Shown here: piece by piece, positions 52,698-61,448 of the stretch
Position numbering within the stretch: the first letter of the stretch is position 1
Layout of the letters: each line of letters starts with the position of its first letter
Source: Opitutus sp. ER46
GTDB taxonomy: Bacteria; Verrucomicrobiota; Verrucomicrobiia; Opitutales; Opitutaceae
Direction of reading: 5' to 3'
Assembly (NCBI RefSeq): GCF_003054705.1
Contig: NZ_QAYX01000023.1
Span: 310,001-374,000, forward strand
DNA length: 64,000 bases
Position numbers and translations under genes: made by a program
The notes under the pieces: model-generated
Told to the model about the DNA's origin: nothing
The model's input: the letters and a program-made list of their open reading frames with translations, nothing else
Database searches by the model: none

Positions 52698-52753
52698 CGG
52701 GCGACGCCGCGGACCCGACGCGTGAGGCTCGACGTGGGGGCGCGTCGGCCGGG

Positions 52754-54040
52754 TCAGGCGCGTTTCACGACCTCGCGGGCGGCGGTGTCGACGGGGCCGG
52801 GGGCGGAGAGATCCTTCGTGCCCTTGGCGCCGAGGTCGGCGAGCTTGCGGGCGCCGGGCAGGAGCATGCCCTCGAAGGAGCCGACGGCGGTGTTGTACGC
52901 CTTGGTGGCGGTCTCGAGACCGCGGCCGACCTTCTCGAGGCTGTCGGCGAAGTTGGCGACGCGGTCGTACACCGCGCGGCCGAGCGAGCTGATCTCCTCG
53001 GCGTTGCGGGAGACCGCCTCCTGGCGCCAGCCGTAGGCGGCGGCCTTGAGCAGCGCGATGAGCGTGGTGGGCGTGGCGAGGAGGACGCGGCGGGCGAGGG
53101 CGCGGTCGAGCAGGAGCGGGTCGGCCTGGAGCGCGGCGCTGAGGAAATGGTCGCCGGGGAGGAAGAGCACGACGAACTCCGGCGCGGGCTGAAACTGCTC
53201 CCAGTAGTTCTTGGCGCCGAGGGCGTCGATGTGGCCGCGCACCTTCTGCGCATGCTCCAGCATGCGGGCGGCGCGGACGGCTTCGTCGGCGGCCTCATGC
53301 GCGGCGCGGAACGACTCGATGGGCGCCTTGGCGTCGACGACGATGCGCTGGCCGCCGGGGAGGCGGACGACGAGGTCGGCGCGCAGGCTGCCGGCGGTCT
53401 CCTGTTCGCTGAAATCGCAGTACGGCAGCATCTCGGCCATCTCGACGACGCGGCGGAGCTGCAGTTCGCCCCAGCTCCCGGCGTAGGTGGTGGAACGCAG
53501 CGCGGTGGAGAGGCGGGCGGCCTCGGTCTGCAACTGGGTTTGCGCGACGCCGAGGGCCTTGAGCTGTTCGCCCAGCGCGCCATAGGCCCCGGCGCGGGCC
53601 TGCTCGATCTCGCCGATCTTCTGGTCGACCTTCGCGAGCGATTCGCGAATGGGCGACACCAGCGCCTCGACGGCCTGGCGCCGCTGCTCGAGATCGCCGA
53701 GCGATTGTTGCTGCAGGTGACTGAAGGCCTGGCGCGCCTGCTCGAGAAAATCCGCGCGGTTCATGCGCAACGCATCGGCGGAAAGCGCCTTGAACTCGGT
53801 GACGAGCCGTTCATGCGCGGCGCGCTCGGCCGAGAGTTGCGTGTTGGCCTCGGCGCTCGCGGCGGCCAGGCGCGTCACCTCGGCACGCGCGACCGCCAGC
53901 TCGGCGGCCAGGCGGGCGTTCTCCTCGTCGCGGGCGCGCCCGCGTTCGCGGAGGGCGGCTTCGCGCGAGCGGAGTACCAGCCAGGCAAGCACCGCGCCCG
54001 CGGCGGCGGAGACGAGAAGGAACACCACCGAAATTTCCAC
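52754..54040 (-). CDS. rmuC: DNA recombination protein RmuC
   Basis: Protein of 428 residues from GTG 54040. It has an N-terminal membrane anchor (about 3-22, VVFLLVSAAAGAVLAWLVL), a coiled coil (about 25-150) and a C-terminal PD-(D/E)XK-type nuclease-like RmuC domain (WGELQLRRVVEMAEM, RLPGGQRIVVDAKAPIES, PEFVVLFLPGDHFLSAAL, LLATPTTLIALLKAAAYGW). RmuC limits inversion at short inverted repeats; notably, this window is rich in repeats. The start at 54040 is preferred to 54097 because it begins just before the membrane helix. It is divergent from the signalling operon that follows. Confidence 0.93.
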   Translation of the reverse strand: MEISVVFLLVSAAAGAVLAWLVLRSREAALRERGRARDEENARLAAELAVARAEVTRLAAASAEANTQLSAERAAHERLVTEFKALSADALRMNRADFLEQARQAFSHLQQQSLGDLEQRRQAVEALVSPIRESLAKVDQKIGEIEQARAGAYGALGEQLKALGVAQTQLQTEAARLSTALRSTTYAGSWGELQLRRVVEMAEMLPYCDFSEQETAGSLRADLVVRLPGGQRIVVDAKAPIESFRAAHEAADEAVRAARMLEHAQKVRGHIDALGAKNYWEQFQPAPEFVVLFLPGDHFLSAALQADPLLLDRALARRVLLATPTTLIALLKAAAYGWRQEAVSRNAEEISSLGRAVYDRVANFADSLEKVGRGLETATKAYNTAVGSFEGMLLPGARKLADLGAKGTKDLSAPGPVDTAAREVVKRA

Positions 54041-54171
54041 GCAACCACCCCTACGGCAGCCCTCGGGCGAGGCAACCTCTGATGCGTGCCTTGACACTCA
54101 AAACCTCGACCTGCAAACAGCTAAGGCTTCCGCCAGCTTCAACGGACCCCGCCTATCTGTCCTTCGCCTGC

Positions 54172-55311
54172 ATGTTGACCGAGAAATCACCTGCTGCCGT
54201 GGTCGAAAAACCGCTGGTCCTCGTCGTGGACGACGAGTACGGACCGCGTGAATCCATCGCCTTCTCCCTGTCGGCGGAGTTTGCCGTGGATACGGCCGGA
54301 CGGGCGCGGGAGGCGCTGGCGAAGGTGAACGAGCGGGCATACGCGGTGATCGTATTGGATATCCGGATGCCGGAGATGGATGGCATTCGCACGCTGCAGG
54401 AACTGCGGAAGGTGGATCCGCACGTTGCGGTGATCATGCTCACCGGCTATGGGACGCTGCAGACGGCGCAGGACGCGATTCTCGCCGGCGCCAACCAGTA
54501 TCTGCGCAAGCCGCCGGATATTCCCGAGTTGCTGGAGGGGGTGCGGCGTCAGGCGCAGGGCACGCGGCTGCGCCGCGCGCAGGCGCAGGCCATGAAGGAT
54601 GCGCAGGAGATGAACGTGGCGCTGAAGCGCGAGATCCAGCAGAACGAGCCGCAGATCTGGCAGGCGCGGGCCTCGGTCGAACTCGTCCACGATCTCAACA
54701 ATCCGCTCACCGTGGTGATCGGCTATGCCGGCCTGCTGGCGGAGGAGGCGCGGCCGCTGACGCAGCGCGATCCGACGCTTGCCAAGAAGCTGCTGGAGTA
54801 CTCCGGCATGGTCGAGAAGGCGGCCGAATATTGCCACCACCTGTCGGAGAACTGGCGCTTTGCCTCCAAGCAGGTGCCGCAGTTCACGACGGTGGACCTG
54901 GTCCAGATCGCGCAGGAGGTGCGGCAGGTGATCTTCTTCGGGAACGCGGCCATTGAACTGGGCGGCGACGCGCGCGCGCGGGTGCGGGGCTCGAAGTTCG
55001 AGCTGATGCGCGTGTTTCAGAACCTCTTCAAGAACGCGCTGGAGGCGGGGGCGTCCCGGCTGGCGGTGACGTTCACCGCGCTGGGCTCGCAGATCGAGGT
55101 GACGATTGCGGACAACGGCCCGGGCATGGACGCGGAGCAGTTGAAGCGGGCGATGCACGGCGGGTTCAGCAGCAAGGCCACCGGCACGGGCCTCGGCCTG
55201 AGCATCTGCCGGCACCTGGTGGGCACCCACGGCGCGACGTTTGCGCTGGAGTCGATGCCCGGCAAGGGGACGACCGCGCGCCTGGTATTCCCGATGGCGG
55301 CCCCGGAATGA
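54172..55311 (+). CDS. Receiver-histidine kinase protein, first gene of overlapping operon
   Basis: Cytoplasmic protein of 379 residues with a receiver domain at the N-terminus: D20-D21, phosphoacceptor D63 in VLDIRMPEMDG, T91 and K113. A coiled-coil linker precedes a HisKA-type dimerisation helix with phosphoacceptor H173 (VHDLNNPLTVVIGYAGLL). The ATPase domain is complete: N box (FQNLFKNALEAG), G1 (DNGPGMD) and G2 (GTGLGLSICRHLVGTHG). There is no membrane sensor. Its stop overlaps the next start (ATGA). It may act as a phosphorelay node receiving from another kinase of the operon. Confidence 0.9.
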   Translation: MLTEKSPAAVVEKPLVLVVDDEYGPRESIAFSLSAEFAVDTAGRAREALAKVNERAYAVIVLDIRMPEMDGIRTLQELRKVDPHVAVIMLTGYGTLQTAQDAILAGANQYLRKPPDIPELLEGVRRQAQGTRLRRAQAQAMKDAQEMNVALKREIQQNEPQIWQARASVELVHDLNNPLTVVIGYAGLLAEEARPLTQRDPTLAKKLLEYSGMVEKAAEYCHHLSENWRFASKQVPQFTTVDLVQIAQEVRQVIFFGNAAIELGGDARARVRGSKFELMRVFQNLFKNALEAGASRLAVTFTALGSQIEVTIADNGPGMDAEQLKRAMHGGFSSKATGTGLGLSICRHLVGTHGATFALESMPGKGTTARLVFPMAAPE

Positions 55312-56510
55312 AGCGGCGCCGCGTCAAGATCACCGGCATCGGCCCGGTCACGCCGGCCGGCATAGGGCGGGAATCTTTCTGGCGGGGCATCCTGGAGCCG
55401 GTGAGCCGCGTGCGCGTGGCGGCCTCGATTCCGCCGGAGGACGGCACGTTCGTCGCCGCGGAGGTGCCGGATTTCCAGCTCGAGCGCCACGTGCCGGGCG
55501 TGTCGGGGAAGCGGATGGCGCGGCACACGCAGCTGGCGATCGCGGCGGCGCAGCTGGCGCTGCAGGACGCGGGGCTGAGCCTGGCGGCGCTGCGCGGGGT
55601 GAACCCGCTCGTGGTGGTGGGCGCGTCGCTCATGGACTTTGGGGCGATCAACCGCGGGATGGACATGATCATGCAGGTGGGGCGCATGACGGGGATTCCG
55701 GCCTCGGTCTTCTCGGCCTCGGTGAGCACCATCGGCGGCACGCTGGGCGAGATCATCGGCGGCACGCCGCGGGTCATGGCGCTGCAGAGCGCGTGCTGCT
55801 CGGGGCTCGATGCCATCGGCCACGCGATGCAGCGGATTGCCGAAGGCGAGGCGGAACTGGCGATCTGCGGCGGCACGGAGGCGCCCCTGTATCTGCACCC
55901 GATGCTCGAATTGTGCATGGCGGGGTTCTCGCCGGAAAACCTGGAGAACCCGCAGGCGCAATGCCGGCCATTTGACCGCTGGCGGACGACGGGGGTGATC
56001 GGCGAAGGCGCGTGCCTGCTCGTGCTGGAGCCGGAAGAGAGCCCGCGGCCGGGTTATGCTTTCGTCGACGGCTACGCCTTTGTGTCGGACCCGGTGGGGG
56101 CGCTGGCGGAGGGGCTGCGCGAGTCGATTCGCCTGGCGCTGGCGAATGCGCGGTTGCGGCCGGCGGAGATCGAGAGCGTGAGCGCCTGGGGGCCGGGGCA
56201 CCGGGCGGTGGATGCGGCGGAAGCGCGGGCGTTGCGCGAAATTTTCGGCGCCGGGCTGGCCGACCTCCCCGTGACCTCGATCAAGGGGGCGATCGGCAAT
56301 CCGCTCGGGGCGGCGGGGGCAATTCAGACGGCGGCGGCGGCACTGGGGCTGCGCGACGCCATGCTGCCGCCGACGGTGAACTGGAAGTATCCCGATCCCG
56401 CGTGCGCGCTTAACCTGAGTGCCCAGCCCCGGCACGTGACGCATCGCACCGCGCTCATCAACTCACACGGCCTGTCCGGCACGAACGCATGTCTGGTATT
56501 GGCAGCGTAA
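55308..56510 (+). CDS. Ketosynthase-fold protein with altered active site
   Basis: Protein of 400 residues with the FabF-like thiolase fold. The nucleophile region is kept: SACCSGLDAIG with Cys163 as the expected nucleophile. Both catalytic histidines of KAS I/II are replaced: HGTG-like His is Trp294 (SAWGPGHRAVD) and the GH-LLGAAG His is Asn331 (GAIGNPLGAAG). Lys326 and the glycine-rich end NSHGLSGTNACLVL remain. It should not condense normally and may bind an acyl group or acyl-carrier protein. It lies between two histidine kinase genes, overlapping the first by 4 bases and the second by 22. Confidence 0.85.
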   Translation: MKRRRVKITGIGPVTPAGIGRESFWRGILEPVSRVRVAASIPPEDGTFVAAEVPDFQLERHVPGVSGKRMARHTQLAIAAAQLALQDAGLSLAALRGVNPLVVVGASLMDFGAINRGMDMIMQVGRMTGIPASVFSASVSTIGGTLGEIIGGTPRVMALQSACCSGLDAIGHAMQRIAEGEAELAICGGTEAPLYLHPMLELCMAGFSPENLENPQAQCRPFDRWRTTGVIGEGACLLVLEPEESPRPGYAFVDGYAFVSDPVGALAEGLRESIRLALANARLRPAEIESVSAWGPGHRAVDAAEARALREIFGAGLADLPVTSIKGAIGNPLGAAGAIQTAAAALGLRDAMLPPTVNWKYPDPACALNLSAQPRHVTHRTALINSHGLSGTNACLVLAA

Positions 56511-58501
56511 TCTTCAATCCGACGCTCACCGCGGCCGCGGCGGCGCTGGGCGTGGGCTTTGCCGCGGTGTGGGCCAACCCCCGGCGGCCGGTGAACCGGG
56601 CGTTCTTCCTGGCCTCGGCGCACGTCGCGACGTGGCTGACCCTCTTCTACCTGACGGTGCGGATGGAGGAAGGGCTGCCCTGGCTGCGGGCCACGACCGC
56701 GGTGGGGGCGTTCTTCCCGCTGCAGCTCTGGCTGGTGCGCGACGCGATCTGCGATCCCGGCCCGCTGCGGACGTTCTTGCTGCGCCGGTGGTACTGGGTG
56801 GCGCTGGTGACCGCGCTGGGCATGCTGCCCTTCACCTACTGGTTCATCCCGGCCCATTCGACGGCGGAGCAGGAGGTGTATGGGAGCGGGTATTACGTCT
56901 ACATGCTCGGCATCGTTTCGGCATACGTGGCGGTGGCGGCGGCGACGGTGCAGGCGGTGCGGGTGCAGACCGGCGTGAAGCGTCTGGAGCTGCGCATCCT
57001 CCTCATCGGCGGCTGCATCGCGGCGATCGTCATCGTGGCGCTGATGGTGGGGCGCACGGTTTCCGGCGTGCGGTGGCTGGTCGGGCTGCAGCCGCTGGTC
57101 ATCCTCGTGTTCTACGTCGGCATGGTGGTGGCGATCACGACGGGCCGGGTGTTTGATGCGCGGCAGATCCTGCTGCTCGCGCTGAAGCGGGTGGTGCTGG
57201 TGGGCGTGGTCTCGCTTGCCGCCTACCTGCTGGACCGGCTGTTGACCTTCTGGCTGAACGATTACCTGGCGCTGTACGTGACGGTGGGACTCGCCCTGTG
57301 GTTTGCCGCCGAGGTGGGCTGGCGGCTTGACCGGTGGATGCAGTTCTATCCCGAGGCGGAGGTGGCGCGTCAGGCGGCGCACGCGGTGGCGCTGCGGGAG
57401 AACCGGGTGGAGCGTCTGGAACGGGGTTTCGCCGATGTACTGAAAGGCTGGGGGCAGACCGACCTGGCGATCGTGCTGTATCAGGTGCGTGGGGACTCCC
57501 CGGGGCGGTTTGCCGCGGGGACGACGAACGATCCGGTGTGGGAGGCGATGCGGGACCTTGGCTGGGCCACGCCTGAGCGGCTGGCGCGCGAGCGCACCAG
57601 CCCGGCGCGGGTGGTGGTGGATGCCTTCCTGCAGGAGCGGCGGCTCGGCGCGCTCGCGTACGCGGACGGCCCGGCGATCGCGGTGCTGGTGGGCGTCGGG
57701 CAGGCGGCCTCGCGCCGGCCGTTCACCTATCCGCAGGTGACACAGTTGATGGAGCTGGCGACGATCATCGAGGGCGCCTTCGAGCGCGCGCAGCTCTTCG
57801 CGAAGGTTCAGCATGCCGAACAACTCGCGACGGTGGGCCTGCTGGGGGCGAGCCTGGCGCATGAAATCCGCAACCCGCTCGTCACGATCAAAACCTTCGT
57901 CCAGCTGCTGCCGGCGCATTACCAGGACGCGGCGTTTCGCGAGAAGTTCTTCCGGCTGATCGCCGACGAGGTGAACCGGATCGACCGCCTGACCGAGCAG
58001 TTGCTGGACCTGGCGGCGCCGCGAACCTATGCGGCGACGGTGGTGCACCTGCATCCGATCCTGCGGGCGAGCCTGGATCTCGTGGCGACGAAGGCCGCGC
58101 ACCGGAACGTGCAACTGGTGGCGGATTTCGCGGCCGAGCCCGACGTGGTGTACACGGATGCCGCGGCGGCGAAGCAGGTGATGCTGAACCTTTGCTTCAA
58201 TGCGATCCAGGCGCTGGAGACGCAGGACGAGCGGCCGCGGTGCGTGTGGGTGACCACGCGCAAACTGCCGAACAGCGTCGAGGTGGCGGTGACGGATACG
58301 GGGCCGGGCATCGCCCCCGAGGTGCTGCCGCGATTGTTCAAGCCGTTCCAGACCACCAAGTCGTCGGGTTTCGGACTAGGCCTTGCGATTTGCAGTGATA
58401 TCCTCACGAATCTGAACGCCAGCATCTCGGTCGACCCGCCTGCTCCCGGGCGAGGGGCGACCTTTCGCGTCATCTTCCCATGCCAACCCTCGTCATCCTA
58501 G
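56489..58501 (+). CDS. Seven-helix membrane histidine kinase
   Basis: Protein of 670 residues. The N-terminal ~280 residues contain about seven to eight transmembrane helices, a membrane-embedded sensor. A GAF-like region follows (about 300-430; LKGWGQTDLAIVLYQVRGD). The kinase core has phosphoacceptor H458 (SLAHEIRNPLVTIKTFVQLL), N box (VMLNLCFNAIQALE), G1 (DTGPGIAP) and G2 (GFGLGLAICSDIL). It resembles PrsK-type kinases that have multi-helix N-termini. Its start is inside the upstream ketosynthase-like gene (22-base overlap) and its end is inside the next gene (22 bases). Confidence 0.9.
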   Translation: MSGIGSVIFNPTLTAAAAALGVGFAAVWANPRRPVNRAFFLASAHVATWLTLFYLTVRMEEGLPWLRATTAVGAFFPLQLWLVRDAICDPGPLRTFLLRRWYWVALVTALGMLPFTYWFIPAHSTAEQEVYGSGYYVYMLGIVSAYVAVAAATVQAVRVQTGVKRLELRILLIGGCIAAIVIVALMVGRTVSGVRWLVGLQPLVILVFYVGMVVAITTGRVFDARQILLLALKRVVLVGVVSLAAYLLDRLLTFWLNDYLALYVTVGLALWFAAEVGWRLDRWMQFYPEAEVARQAAHAVALRENRVERLERGFADVLKGWGQTDLAIVLYQVRGDSPGRFAAGTTNDPVWEAMRDLGWATPERLARERTSPARVVVDAFLQERRLGALAYADGPAIAVLVGVGQAASRRPFTYPQVTQLMELATIIEGAFERAQLFAKVQHAEQLATVGLLGASLAHEIRNPLVTIKTFVQLLPAHYQDAAFREKFFRLIADEVNRIDRLTEQLLDLAAPRTYAATVVHLHPILRASLDLVATKAAHRNVQLVADFAAEPDVVYTDAAAAKQVMLNLCFNAIQALETQDERPRCVWVTTRKLPNSVEVAVTDTGPGIAPEVLPRLFKPFQTTKSSGFGLGLAICSDILTNLNASISVDPPAPGRGATFRVIFPCQPSSS

Positions 58502-60258
58502 CTACACCGGACACGGCGTTGGCGGATGCTTGGGAACGGCAACTACCTCCGGGACGCATCGCTCTCCGCCTCGCGGCGCAGAGTTTTCCCGCGGGCACGG
58601 CGCCGGGCTTTGCGGCGGTGGTGGTCCTCGACGCGGTGGCCGAAAGCACGCTGCCGGCGTCGCTGGCGCGTTGTCCAACGATCTTCGTGGGCGAACCGCG
58701 GAGCCTGCCGTTCGAGCAGGCGCGGATGGCGGGCCGGGCGCGGGCGTACCTGTCGTATGACGAGAGTGCCACGCGGCTGCGGGAGCTGCTGCCGCTGGTG
58801 GAGGAACTTGCGGAGAAGCAGACGCTGGTCGAGATGCTGGTCGACAAGGCGCGGCGGGCGGATCCGCCGCGACCGCTGGCGCGGCCGGGCCCGGTGGATT
58901 CGGCGGAGCTGTGGGACTTTCTCGAGGCGGCGGTGGAGAACCTAGAGTCGCGCGAGCGGCTGATGGCGGAGTTTCGCCGGGCCTCGCGGCATCTCCTGCG
59001 GGCTTCCCACGCGGTCTTCTTCCTGCGCGAGACCGACGGTTTTCGGGCGGATCGCGGCACGTCGTTCTTCGCGGTCGACGACCCGATGGTGGCGTTCTTC
59101 GAGACGCATCCGGCGGTGATCGACGGCAACAACTGGGATGGGCCGGCCGATCCCGTGGCCGAGCTGGCGGTGCGCAATCGCCTCGCGCTCTGGGGGGCGC
59201 GGCTGCTGGTGCCGGTGCACGACAACGGCCGGCTGCTCGGGCTGATCGCGCTGGGCGTGCGCGATGACGGTCAGGCGTACGACGAGAACGACCGGGTGCG
59301 TGCGGTGTTCTATGCGCGGCTGCTGCGGCATTTCCTGACGAAATCGGTCCAGTTCAGCCGCCTCAATGCGGTGGCGGATCAGGCCGGGCTGGGGGCCAAG
59401 TACCTGCCGGGCACGCTGGTGCTCGGGCCGAACGAGAACGCGCCGCGGCATGTGCCGCTCGTGGTGCGCGACCTGATCGGGCAGGTGCGGCGGACGCGGG
59501 AAGTCTGCCGCGTGGCGCCCTCGCCGGAGCAGCCCTTCCGGGCCTGCGCGGGCATGGTCGTCGAGACCGGAGGCGTGTGGGCTTTCTGGCAGGAAGCGAG
59601 CAGCGAGGTGCACGAGAACGAAATGCGCGAGCGGCTGGGCCGCCGCGCGCTGCTGCGGGATCTGGCGTTGACGCTGAGCCACGAGCTGGGGAACGCGCTC
59701 GTCTCGCTGGCGACGTTCCGCCACGCGAAGCCCGGCGAGACGGTGCCGCTGGCGCTGGTGGAGACGGTGCGGTCCGACATCGCGAAGCTGCAGGCGCTGA
59801 ATGACCATCTGGCGCTGATGCAGACGCTGCACGAGATCGAGCCGGGCGAGGTGGACGTGCGCGAGGTGGCCCAGACCCTGGCCGAGTCGCTCGGCGTGCG
59901 GGTCGAGGTTGGCCCGGATCCGGTGGTGCTGAAGGCGAGCCGGAAGCTGCTGGAGTTTGCGCTGACGGCGCTCGTCCGGACCGTGGGCGAGAATCGGCCG
60001 GACCACGGCCTGCGGGAGCTGGCGTTGAAGGTACGCTCCACCGGAACCGGTCCGGAGTTGACCGCGCTGCTTTCGCTGAAGGGCAAGAACCTCGAACTCG
60101 AGGGCATCCTGCCCGAGCCGGTGAACGGCGCGGTGCCGAACCAGGGCCGCATCGGGGTGTTTCTCGCGAAGGAGATTCTCCGGCTGCACAACGGCGAGAT
60201 CCACGCGGGGCCGGGACTGGAGGGGACGGAAATCCTCATTACGATCCGGAAATGGTGA
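58480..60258 (+). CDS. Receiver-like/GAF/kinase-like protein with degraded ATPase
   Basis: Protein of 592 residues. Residues 1-115 resemble a receiver fold (LVILATPD, VVVLDAVAES, TIFVGEP) but lack the acidic pair. Residues about 150-290 form a GAF domain (LLVPVHDNGRLLGLIALGV). A HisKA-like helix contains H401 (LTLSHELGNALVSLATF). The ATPase part is degraded: no DxGxG motif is present, and only a G2-like GRIGVFLAKEILRLHNGEI remains. It could accept or hold a phosphate without ATP use, like a phosphotransfer protein. It overlaps both neighbours (22 and 7 bases). Confidence 0.75.
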   Translation: MPTLVILATPDTALADAWERQLPPGRIALRLAAQSFPAGTAPGFAAVVVLDAVAESTLPASLARCPTIFVGEPRSLPFEQARMAGRARAYLSYDESATRLRELLPLVEELAEKQTLVEMLVDKARRADPPRPLARPGPVDSAELWDFLEAAVENLESRERLMAEFRRASRHLLRASHAVFFLRETDGFRADRGTSFFAVDDPMVAFFETHPAVIDGNNWDGPADPVAELAVRNRLALWGARLLVPVHDNGRLLGLIALGVRDDGQAYDENDRVRAVFYARLLRHFLTKSVQFSRLNAVADQAGLGAKYLPGTLVLGPNENAPRHVPLVVRDLIGQVRRTREVCRVAPSPEQPFRACAGMVVETGGVWAFWQEASSEVHENEMRERLGRRALLRDLALTLSHELGNALVSLATFRHAKPGETVPLALVETVRSDIAKLQALNDHLALMQTLHEIEPGEVDVREVAQTLAESLGVRVEVGPDPVVLKASRKLLEFALTALVRTVGENRPDHGLRELALKVRSTGTGPELTALLSLKGKNLELEGILPEPVNGAVPNQGRIGVFLAKEILRLHNGEIHAGPGLEGTEILITIRKW

Positions 60259-61202
60259 CGTCGGACACGCTGGGTGATCGGGTGCAGCGCTGGGCGGAAG
60301 GCGAGCGAAGGGTGGCGGCGTTGGTGCTGATTGGTTCACGGGCGCGGGCCACGCCGGATCCGCGCCTCGCGGCGGACAAGTATTCCGACTGGGATTATCA
60401 TCTCATCACTTCGGCGCCGGAGATGCTGCGGACACCCGACTGGATGGCGGCGGCGGGACTGCCGGCGCCGACGGTGTACGTGCTCCGGCTGGGCCGACTC
60501 GGTGCGGCGACGAAGGTGACGACGGTGGTGGCCGGCACGCTGATGGACCTGGTCGTGATTCCGACCGGCCGAATCCGTCTCCTGCGCTGGGCGTGGCGTC
60601 TGGGTTACGCGGCCCGAAATCCGCGGCTCTGGGAAACGCTGCAAGGACTCGCGGTGGTGCTCGCAGCGGGGCATCGCGTGGTGAAGGGCGGAGCGGAGTG
60701 GGTGAATTTCTACGCCCAGCTCGCCCGGGAGGTGCCGCCACCGCGGCTGGATGATGCGGCGGTCCGCCGGCTCGCGGACGGGTTTTACTGCGACTACTTG
60801 TCGACCCGGCAGAAGATCGCCCGCGGAGAACTCATCGCGGCGCAGCGCTGGCTGCACCACACCCTTGCCGACGTGCTCTTTCAGCTCCTGCACGAGCGGC
60901 GGCTGCGTCAGCGGGAAGTGTCGATGCCGGATGCGCGGCGGATGGAGCGCCTCGCGGATGCCGACACGCTGGCGGCCGCCCGGATCGAGGCGCGGCTGGA
61001 CGCCCGGGAACTGACGGCGGCCGTCGATACGGCGGCGCAGGCGCTGACCCGCGTGACCCGGGATCTGCTGGGCCCCGCGTGGCAGTGGCCGGAGGACCGG
61101 GTGTTCGAGGCCGGTGACGTCAGGCGTGAAGGCGCAGACGTGCGGGCGGCCCCCAGTTGCGGTGCTTCCTCTGGCGGCAAAGCGGCTTCGGAAGCTTCCT
61201 AA
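60252..61202 (+). CDS. Nucleotidyltransferase-domain protein
   Basis: Protein of 316 residues with a Pol-beta-type nucleotidyltransferase head: G28-S29-R-A and D46-x-D48 (KYSDWDYHLI) are the catalytic signature. The rest resembles aminoglycoside 6-adenylyltransferase-like proteins, with a helical C-terminal domain (about 180-270). It is the last gene of the overlapping signalling operon (7-base overlap). It could modify a small molecule or a protein of the system by adding a nucleotide; no substrate is visible. The C-terminal 30 residues are low complexity. Confidence 0.8.
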   Translation: MVTSDTLGDRVQRWAEGERRVAALVLIGSRARATPDPRLAADKYSDWDYHLITSAPEMLRTPDWMAAAGLPAPTVYVLRLGRLGAATKVTTVVAGTLMDLVVIPTGRIRLLRWAWRLGYAARNPRLWETLQGLAVVLAAGHRVVKGGAEWVNFYAQLAREVPPPRLDDAAVRRLADGFYCDYLSTRQKIARGELIAAQRWLHHTLADVLFQLLHERRLRQREVSMPDARRMERLADADTLAAARIEARLDARELTAAVDTAAQALTRVTRDLLGPAWQWPEDRVFEAGDVRREGADVRAAPSCGASSGGKAASEAS

Positions 61203-61448
61203 GCGGCGATTCGGGTGAGATTTGGGCTTAAGAGAAAGACGCGATGGCCGACCGGCGGAGCCAGCCTGAGATGTTGATGTAAAGGGTTTTAGACTTGGCG
61301 CAGCGTTGCGGGCGGGCATGCTTCGCGCAGCCAGCCCGTGCGCTTTCCCGTCGTAAATCCAGTTGCCTTTTGGCTCCGTGCGCCGCGTCCAGTCGTGGAT
61401 GCGTGCCGTGGTGTCGCCATTGCCTGGCGGGAGGGCGCCGCCCGATAG
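61203..61448. other. 246-base spacer before the last kinase-like gene
   Basis: I see no gene, repeat or strong hairpin. A minus-strand frame shows a short protein-like stretch (GNWIYDGKAHGL) that I cannot match; it may be chance or a decayed gene. Confidence 0.4.
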
